Assembly (NCBI GenBank): GCA_028023455.1
Contig: JAQFVV010006221.1
Span: 11,271,473 to 11,335,472 of the forward strand
DNA length: 64,000 nucleotides
From: Epiperipatus broadwayi
Lineage: Eukaryota > Onychophora > Udeonychophora > Euonychophora > Peripatidae
Direction of reading: 5' to 3'
Shown here piece after piece: positions 56,730 to 64,000 of the stretch. The position numbers and the translations under genes are program-made. The number at the start of each line of letters is the position of its first letter. Positions within the stretch are counted from its first letter, which is position 1. The notes under the pieces are model-generated. The model saw only the letters and a program-made list of their open reading frames with translations, did not search any database and was not told the origin of the DNA.

Positions 56730-57235
56730 TAGTGTACCCATATATAACAAAAATAGCAGACAAATTACAGAAAATTTGCAATCATTACAACATCAGAACA
56801 AGTTTCCAGAGCAATGCCACACTATGAAGAATTCTAATATTTGCAAAGCTAAAACTTGAAATGCTGGAAAGAAAAAAATTGCATCTATGAAATACCATGT
56901 GAATGTGAAAGAAATATATTGGTGAGACCAGTTGTCCCATTGAAAAACACTTGCAAGAGCACCAACTGATGATTAAAAAAGAGAAAACAGATGTGTCTAA
57001 GATAGCAGACCATTTATGTACTAAGGAACACATGTTCAAATGGGAAAATACAAAAATATTGGATAGAGAAGAAAAGGTACAAAGAAAAAAATTTAAAGAA
57101 GCTGCTCATATGACAATGGTGAACAACTCCATTAGTCAACCTAGAGTGATTATACATAATGTATGGAAACCACTAATCAACTTTGCTCTTAGAAAAAGGT
57201 CAAGAAATCAGAAGGAATCTTATACAAGTATATGA
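56730..57235 (+). pseudogene. PLE-B copy 3: RT end and GIY-YIG endonuclease
   Basis: From about 56735: VVYPYITKIADKLQKICNHY, NIRTSFQSNATL, LEMLERKK, YIGETSCPIEKHLQEHQLM, then the open stretch to 57235 (KIADHLCTKEHMFKWENTKI, LDREEKVQRKKF, VIIHNVWKPLINFALRK). The GIY-YIG core and the C-terminal IHNVWKPLIN block are conserved with copies 1 and 2. It is 5' truncated and lies on the opposite strand to copy 2, with the breakpoint at about 56730-56780. Confidence 0.8.
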
Positions 57236-57239
57236 AATT

Positions 57240-57525
57240 TCTACTGGCTATTACCTTTGGCAGGATGGTTGAATTGGTTTTAGAGTTTTTCCTTAAAATT
57301 CAATACACAAAGGATCTAAGAGTCCAGGTTCGGTCAGACCAGCAACACCTGAACAAAATGGAAGAATAATACCTCTTGAAATGTTGTGAATATACTAACC
57401 TGTGTGCTATTAATAACAGTTGAATGTATTTGGTATATTTAAATAAAGTTAATTTTTTCTAAAGATATTCAATACTCATATTAGATTATGGAAATAGTTC
57501 AAAATATAAATACAACTAAAACACT
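57240..57525 (+). repeat. PLE-B tail of copy 3
   Basis: 'ggatggttgaattggtttta' (A-box position), 'gtccaggttcggtcagacc' (B box partly deleted), 'cacctgaacaaaatgg', 'acctcttgaaatgttgtg' (here GAAA is kept), then the usual end 'agttgaatgtatttgg', 'attcaatactcatatt'. Confidence 0.68.
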
Positions 57526-57529
57526 GTCA

Positions 57530-58685
57530 TCACAACCTTTCAGGAAAGCAATAGTTTTAGATAGTTTTTAATTATAATCATCTTTTTATAATATAATGTG
57601 ATTAAGGTTTACTTTTTTCAAGTATTTCTTTTCTTATATGATATATAATATTTATCTGTTCTCTCAATAATTTCATTTGTTCATTTATTTTTACGTATTT
57701 GCTTTAACCATTTCTGACAATCTTCTTTTAATTGATCTTCTTGTTAACATTCATTAAATATTTGTATGAAATAAACTGAAACTTTTTCTAAAATAATTTG
57801 ATTCTTCCAGAAAACCTTGCATCTATGCATGATATTTTATGATTTCATTTTGTTAATAAATCCTTGGTATTTTTTCTTAACGGTAACATTAAAAAATACA
57901 ATGGGCCTTTTTTCCATCAAAATTTCTTACTTTGACTTATAGTATTCATCTTATCCTGAAAGATTCTAAATTAATTAGAATTGTGATACTTTATAATTGA
58001 TCCCATTATATTCCTGCTATAAACTGTAATTTGTTTGATGACTTGTTTGTTTCATTGTTGTCTTGTCTAATAATGTATAAAAATACTTTTTATATCATCC
58101 AACTTTTTACTTTATTTTAAGTTGCATATATATTATAATCTATTAACAAGTATATCATATGTTTTTTATGTAACTTTCAGGTAGCCCATGGTTTCGGTAC
58201 TAGCAGGAATACAACATTTTGCACCAATACAAAAAGCATGTCATCTTACAATTGTTCCTTTTTTACGATCAGCACATTAACATTCATCTAGCAATAAATG
58301 AACAACCTGTAGTCATTACCCTTTAATTAATAACTATTAACAATCCAATTCTGGATAGCTAACTTGATTATTGATAGATTATTTATCTAGAAAAACTTTT
58401 TAACCTGCTTGTGATTTTAAAACTTTTTTTAAAATTCACTTATCCTACATTTAAACCCCGATCATAATCATATTAGGTTGTCACACTAATGAATTTGGCT
58501 TAAGTCTTTTTTATTGTACAGAGGTTCCATAAGATCTGCATAAATATTATTTTTATTTTTGTGATGATGTGTGTAAATTCTAAATATAATATTCACTGGT
58601 CTACCCTATTTTTAATTATTTATTTAAATGAAAATAAAAGTATAGATAATATTAAAGTTAATAACGTGTGTGTTGTAAAATATTT
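57530..58685. other. no recognised feature
   Basis: AT-rich DNA; nothing supported. Confidence 0.4.
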
Positions 58686-58689
58686 TAAA

Positions 58690-58990
58690 TATTTAACAGG
58701 CAAAACTCTCCATACAGTAGCGCCACCCTGTGCTAACCAGAGTAATCAATGGATTCCAGAAGGCTTGTGCATAAAATCCCCATCTATTGCCTACTCATCC
58801 AATATCCCCAGACTATTTTCTGGTTTGTGGCCTTTATCAGTGTGGAGTCTTGGATCTGAGAGCAGTATGCACAAGCCTTCTGGCATCCATTGGTTACTCT
58901 GGTTGGCACAGGGTGGTACTACTGTATGAAGAGTTTTGCCTGTTTAATAACAGTTATATGCTAGTATAAGAGATGATGATCATGTGATGT
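58690..58990. mobile_element. HHR-A foldback with ribozyme spacer
   Basis: Arms 'caaaactctccatacagtag', 'ctgtgctaaccagagtaatc' (58700-58800) and their mirror at about 58866-58940 enclose the degenerate hammerhead at 58799-58852. Same layout as 14308-14785, with a shorter spacer. Family end 'tatatgctagtataagagat', 'gatgatcatgtgatg' follows. Confidence 0.74.
58799..58852 (-). ncRNA. degenerate hammerhead-like motif (HHR-A)
   Basis: On the minus strand: ccaagactccaca, CTGATAA (core G changed to A), stem II ggcc-acaa-acc, GAAA, 'atagtc' with GUC triplet, then tggggatattgg. Stem I pairing is kept in part. The core change should abolish cleavage. Confidence 0.5.
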
Positions 58991-58999
58991 TTAGTGATT

Positions 59000-60440
59000 T
59001 TAAATATTTAATAGTCTTATAAAAAAAAAAGTTAGATAAATGAAGAGATATAAATCAGAAATGTTATTTCTCTTCTTTCACTTAATATAAACTTTAAAAA
59101 TGGTTAAATAAACATTTTACTACAGTAAAATTAGTATTAGAGATAAAACAATTCATTATATCAATCTTGTAATAATTTGATAGTAGATTCCACCTGTGAG
59201 AATAAACTATCAAAAAGTTATGTAGAACTTTTAAAAGTTTGAGTGAAAATAAATAAATATAAAGCAATGAAAGTAAACATTGGTAAATGTCTAAAATATT
59301 TAGGAAGCTGGATATCTAGTGGTGAAAATAATATTTAAAAAATTACAATGAAAATAGTACTAATGGCTACCAGGTGTGATACAAGAGTAGATTTTGTGGT
59401 CCATTGAGATGAGATTTTTTTTAAAAAAATGTTTGTTTGACATGTCAATTTATAGTGAATATAGAAATTATCAATTGATTAAAAAAAGATTGGATAGTTT
59501 ATTCTGTAGTGTAATTTTCACTACACAACTCTCATGCAAGGTAGGAACTGCTTTCTATCTGCTTAAGTGGATAATCTCTAGTCTAATGAATGACTAATAA
59601 AAATTATTAATATGCTTTCATTAAGTAGTTTGTGTCGAAGTTGTGATTGTGATAAGTTTGAACATATCAATTAAACTGTAGTAATTTGGGGTTTAAAGAA
59701 GATTGAAAAGATATATTGGGAGGAATTTAAAAAATGATTCATTAGAATAAATTATAGACAAAGAAAATTTGGATTTTTTTATGCAGTTTGAGATAAGGAA
59801 ATTATAAAATATATATTGAATAGAAATACGAATGATAAAGAAAAAGGGATTGAAAAGAGTAGAGATGAGTATTCAAAAAGTAGCTCAGAAAATTAAATCT
59901 TAAAAAATATGAAGTGGATTGATGGATGAAACCTATCTTTTAGCAGATCATGGTAACGATTATTTTTGCTTAAATTTTTGGTATTAGCACAGACAAATTC
60001 ATTGAAAAATTAGCTACAGGTGAAAATGATTGTGTTACTCTAATAATACTTTATTAAAAATAATAAAATTAATATATATATTGTTTATAATCTCAAGAAA
60101 AAATCTAATTTTTTTTTTTGCAATCTTTGCTCAGCTTTTATGGTCAGTCTTTTATTTTTAAAATGCAATAAAGCTTATTGGTCAAGAAGAAGAAAACTGA
60201 AAAGATGTTAATTCTGAGTTAGAAGTGTCTTAGCAAATATCATTCCTCTAAACTTTAATTAAATTAATGTTTTAAAACAATGGTTTTTTATTACCAGACT
60301 TAAATATACCAATTCTGCAAATAAAAAGATTAAAAACGTTTTTTATTTTACTATAGTTAGGCTCAAATTTCTATGTAAATTATTATTGGTAGTGCTAAAA
60401 GACGATTGGTTGAAAATTCCTGAAGTTTACATCTTTAATT
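59000..60440. other. no recognised feature
   Basis: AT-rich DNA. The + strand at 59640-59930 is A/G-rich and might be a decayed frame, without a recognisable motif. Confidence 0.35.
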
Positions 60441-60444
60441 TTTT

Positions 60445-60535
60445 TTTTCATATGTCAAATGCGTTGACCAGGAAGCAAACCCGGGACAGCTGCTTGGAAG
60501 GCAGCTATGCTAACCATTATGTCATTAACGCTTGA
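60445..60535 (-). mobile_element. tRNA-derived SINE
   Basis: On the minus strand: 'gtcaagcgttaatgacataa', 'tggttagcatagctgcc', B box 'cgggtttgcttcc', 'aacgcatttgacatatg' and an A-run. Same family as 11409. Confidence 0.78.
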
Positions 60536-60604
60536 CTACATCTGACAAATAAATGCAAGTATTTTTGAACTAATTTTTTTTTTCTCTTAAGTCCTTTGTC
60601 TATG

Positions 60605-60715
60605 TTTTTTTTTTTCCATATGTCATAGCATCGGACGGGACGCGAACCCACAACCGTCTGTAACCAACTACTTGCTTGCATGGCGGCTGCGATACCTCTC
60701 GGCTAACAACGCAAG
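60605..60715 (-). mobile_element. tRNA-derived SINE, longer head
   Basis: On the minus strand: 'tcttgcgttgttagccgaga', 'ggtatcgcagccgccatgc', then B box 'gggttcgcgtccc', 'gatgctatgacatatg' and an A-run. It resembles 13845 with the internal part retained. It lies only ~70 bp from the previous SINE, in the same orientation. Confidence 0.78.
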
Positions 60716-60719
60716 ACTT

Positions 60720-61705
60720 GTCTATGTTACTTGTTATCATTTATATGACTTTTAATCTAAAAGTTAAACATGCAGTTATAGAGTGATAGACCTAAAAATT
60801 AATGATTCACGAACCAATTTCCAATTGAAGAAAGTAAAAAAAAATCACTCGAATCACTGGAACCTGATACTTGAGTGCTTGACTGTCATGTGACCTCCCA
60901 AGCAATTAACCATAATCTTATTTTATGTCTATTAGAATAAAATTACTGAAATGTGAGTGATAATTATAAATCAATACCTTCTAAGTTTAATCATAGTGGA
61001 ATCTGGATGATTAGCAGAAATCACTATCTTCTTCGATTAAATTATAATAAACATATATCTTGAATTTTTTAATTTCCAATAACTCAAAAAATAAAGATCT
61101 CAGTATAAGTAATTAGTAAATAAAAATTATTTTTTCTAATCACTGCTAAATTTGGCTTAATAAAATTTATTAAACTTAATTTATTTTAATGAACAATTAT
61201 TTGTAAGACTTTTACAATTTGTTGGCAAAATTCATTACGTTATATCATTTTTAGGCAAGTGAGTATTTAATCCATATTTCTTTTATTCCTTTTTCTTAAT
61301 ACCGTTTATTCCCTCACTTCATATATGCATCTATATTATAAAGCTCTTATATTTAAACTTCTCTCATTAATATTTATGCATATTTTCCATTAATGATCTA
61401 TTAAATGCATTAATAATAAATTGTATTTTCAATCACAATTATGCTGTATATCTTTTATGATCTGAAATTTATAGATTGAATGCAAGGAATATTTATTAAC
61501 ATGAAAAACAGCATTCTGGAATCACTCGATTATCTTTTGTATGCACTCACTACTTTGGCTAATTGATCTTACTTGTTCCATGCAGATTAGTACAAATTAG
61601 TTGGTCAAACTCTTTCATGCCACCAGAATGACTTTTTCAATTAGTTAATAAAATGTAAAATTCAAACTAAATAAATAATGTAATAAAAATGTGTTTTTAA
61701 TATGC
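60720..61705. other. no recognised feature
   Basis: AT-rich DNA; nothing supported. Confidence 0.4.
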
Positions 61706-61717
61706 AGTACTATATGA

Positions 61718-62193
61718 CAGGGATGGTCAACTTTTTTATTCATAAGATCTACTTTTTAAAAAAAAAAAAAAAGTATTGCGATCGATTTATTGTCATAGGC
61801 GTAGTCTAAGTGGAGAGAGTTGTGAAATACATACTATTTTTATTTATCTACCTAGTAAAAAAGAACAATTATTTAACGGGCCAAAAAACTCATGTCAGGG
61901 GGAATTAAAGCAACACGAGTAATTTATTAACAATATTTATTAATTCAAATTAGCTACATTAAGTCGAGATTAAAAATATTATTTTCAATAATGATACGAC
62001 TTAGTGGGCTTCACCTATCTAGAATTGGAAAAAAAATTTAGAACAAAAACAAAAATAACAAAAAAACTTGAAAATCTTGACTTAATTTGTTTCACTCGTT
62101 ACCGGGCAGCTCTTGCCAGACTGGCCTTGCGATCGACCAAAATTGGCTTTGTGATCGACCAGTGGATCATGATCGATTCGTTGGCCAGCCCTG
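61718..62193. mobile_element. hAT-type MITE, 476 bp, with 8-bp TSD
   Basis: Ends CAGGGATGGTCAAC and GTTGGCCAGCCCTG are inverted repeats (12 of 14). Flanks 'ctatatga' (61710-61717) and 'ctctatga' (62194-62201) match at 7 of 8, the duplication length of hAT transposons. Near the right end are repeated 'gcgatcgaccaaaatt', 'tgatcgaccagtgg', 'tgatcgattcg', a pattern common in animal hAT MITEs with CAGGGGTGGCCAAC ends. A poly-A/T tract lies at 61755-61772. No transposase. Confidence 0.85.
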
Positions 62194-62204
62194 CTCTATG
62201 ATAT

Positions 62205-63740
62205 ATTTTCACTTTTCCAGCCATGTATATTGTATCATTATTACATAATATTATCAAAGAAATCTTATCCCAATGATGGAGGTATTGACTCTCAACATAA
62301 ATTCTTGGACAAATGTCAGATTAATTCAAAACTTTAAAAAATGTCAGTTTAACCAATTGATATGTACTGCTTTTTTTGCCACTTTGGTGCTCAGATAATT
62401 ATTACAGGACACTGTGATTAAATAAATATGTAATTATTTATATCCATGTGAATATTTGTCTGAAGGTTGTCATGTTTCCTGTGAATGTTTGGCCATACCA
62501 TCCATGTGAATGTTTGTCTGCAAGACTGTCACATATCAAATTTACAACCAATTACAAAAAGCTATTACATTTGTTCATAATACTGTCAAATTTACAATTC
62601 AAAAAAAAAAAAAATTTAAATTTGTTTTTATGAATAAATAACCACACCTAACTAAACTATAATTTATATTATAAGCATTTATATTTAATAATCTGTAATT
62701 TTTATTATTTTATGTGAAGGAAATAATTTTGCCATTAATAAAGCATATTTTTAATGTAGCAGTTGTCTACAATGCTGTCAAATTTACAAATCAAATATAA
62801 AAGATATATATTTAAAAATTTAAATTTTAATTTAATAGTTTTGTGCACCCAGACTTCTAAGCCTTATGACAAAATTACAAAGAGGCACTTAAAATTTTCA
62901 TGATTAGCAGATTTTATTAGTATTTTAACATGAGTTAAAAAAAATTTAAAGACCATTTACCTAAATGATTGCTAATTAAAACAGATGTCTACCATTATTA
63001 ATACAGTTTTTTGAGAGTCCTTAGAAAGTTTATCATCAAAATCATACCAATAAAACCTTAAAATTGTAAACAAATGAAATCCATGCTATCATATTATTCA
63101 GAAATTATCTTATTTAATTATACACACAGATTGGGCCAAAAGTAGATTCCTGAAATTTCTCCCCATTTTTTTCTGAATGTTACTTTTGACCCATTATATA
63201 TATGCTACATAGCACTTTATAATCTATATTTTTTTTATAAATTTTTAGTCCATTGATTTTACATAAATAAATATTACATTATTTTGCCTACATTTTAATA
63301 ATTTTTAATATAATCTTTGTCAATATATCTAAAATATACCCAAATGAAATCAATGAAAATATTTTAATTATAAGTTTCCTATTCTTTTAACTTGGATTAT
63401 TAAATTTAACATGTCTCTTTTCTATATCTTAAATAAAAAATATAATTCATTAAACTAAATTGCTGTTAGTTATATTTGTAAGCCTATTAAAACAATCTAC
63501 TATTTTCCTTCCATTTATTTTATTCAAAATAGGTACATCTTCCTCAATATTTGTGGCTTTTTAATGATTCTTATATGATATGATTCCACATTTCCAATCA
63601 TCCTAATGCCATAAATAAAAGATTTAAAATTCTTGAGAATAATCAAAAACATTAAAACTCTTCATTTTTAAATATTGTTCAAGTCTAGTTTTTATTACAC
63701 AGAAAAAATGTAATATTTATGTATTTATAAGGGATTACAT
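62205..63740. other. no recognised feature
   Basis: AT-rich DNA. Small local direct repeats occur ('ccatgtgaatatttgtctg' at 62443 and 62503; 'ctgtcaaatttacaa' at 62583 and 62774). Confidence 0.4.
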
Positions 63741-63744
63741 TTTT

Positions 63745-63830
63745 ATTGTTAAAAGGAGGTTGCCTTGACAACAGATTGAGATTGGTGATTGTTACTGATA
63801 TTGGCATTGTCCAAGGGTTGACTTATTTTT
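63745..63830 (-). repeat. rep-C dispersed repeat, partial
   Basis: 'ttgttaaaaggaggttgcct', 'tgacaacagattgag', 'ggcattgtccaagggttgac' match 4515-4600 in the same orientation and the start of 5330-5650 in inverse. Confidence 0.55.
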
Positions 63831-64000
63831 AATGATTATTCATACATGTAAATTCAATAAAATAGAATATTTGTAAAGAAAATTGGGGATTAAAAAATGC
63901 TATGAATTATTTATAAAAACTAGATTATACTTGGAAAGAGAATTGAATTTTGGAGTTTTGCATTTTAGTATGCAACCAGATGTACCCAGGCTATAAAGGC

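Larger units (their letters stand above)
54536..56780 (-). mobile_element. PLE-B copy 2, nearly full coding length, dead
   Basis: Minus-strand order: N-terminal region (56780-56180), RT fingers/palm (56180-55470, broken), RT motif C to thumb (55470-55000) and GIY-YIG (54920-54620), followed by the tail. Landmarks: [34 protein letters not shown] (motif A); MAVGSPLSLLIKNIYMEELE (motif B); YVDDIFVIWPHG (motif C); YIGETSCPIEK. At least several stops (for example TGA in front of the YVDD box and after TNIP) and one frameshift near 54800. It abuts copy 3 head to head. Confidence 0.85.

Noticed and set aside
56960-56990. CTGATGA-like string followed by GAAA-like string in PLE copy 3 (also at 17320 and 54815)
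   Set aside because: Lies in the conserved endonuclease coding region (peptide HQLMIKKEK); no stem II or stem I pairing.
58561-58929. 122-codon plus-strand frame
   Set aside because: Lies over the arms and spacer of the HHR-A foldback; its two halves mirror each other because of the inverted repeat.

Overview
The window reads as an AT-rich, repeat-saturated stretch of an animal nuclear genome; I see no host protein gene, rRNA or functional tRNA. The evidence is the density of degraded retroelements: Penelope-like elements (PLEs) with GIY-YIG endonuclease, non-LTR reverse transcriptases, Ty3/gypsy pol and gag, tRNA-derived SINEs, a hAT-type MITE and foldback elements. A run of exactly 500 N marks a scaffold gap at 15112-15611. 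An invertebrate is likely, and a spiralian such as a mollusc is only a guess. The window could be intergenic or lie inside a giant intron.

Layout. 1-5.7 kb: a decayed Ty3/gypsy pol (RT, RNase H, integrase) split by another repeat, a 157-bp palindrome built from a PLE tail, and a tandem pair of hammerhead-bearing units. 5.7-11.4 kb: AT-rich with nothing recognised. 11.4-19.3 kb: SINEs, LINE 3' fragments, a hammerhead foldback, the gap, a PLE 3' end and an inverted pair of hammerhead units. 19.3-33.7 kb: mostly unrecognised AT-rich DNA with a ~330-bp tandem array (22.7-24.1 kb), SINEs, a PLE endonuclease fragment and one near-perfect hammerhead ribozyme (32.7 kb). 33.7-38.4 kb: a young LTR retrotransposon with two ~1.57-kb LTRs and only a gag gene inside. 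38.4-41.6 kb: an open PLE endonuclease fragment with its tail, inverted/tandem repeats and a LINE fragment. 42-54 kb: foldbacks, a ~335-bp tandem array interrupted by a foldback, a 1.3-kb TIR element and palindromic PLE tails. 54.3-57.5 kb: two PLE copies head to head. 58.7-64 kb: a hammerhead foldback, two adjacent SINEs and a hAT MITE with target-site duplication.

The most interesting theme is a set of small RNA-like modules. At least three unrelated dispersed families carry a type-I hammerhead ribozyme-like core with a minimal stem III, and a fourth instance sits between short inverted repeats at 27.7 kb. Two of the families also carry tRNA-like promoter boxes. In one of them the combined tRNA-like plus hammerhead-like tail lies directly downstream of a PLE endonuclease reading frame in three independent copies, and it also occurs alone as solo, tandem and palindromic copies. 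Hammerheads are known from PLEs and from small non-autonomous retroelements ('retrozymes'); the tRNA-like module joined to them is what I would follow up first. All structures were worked out by eye.
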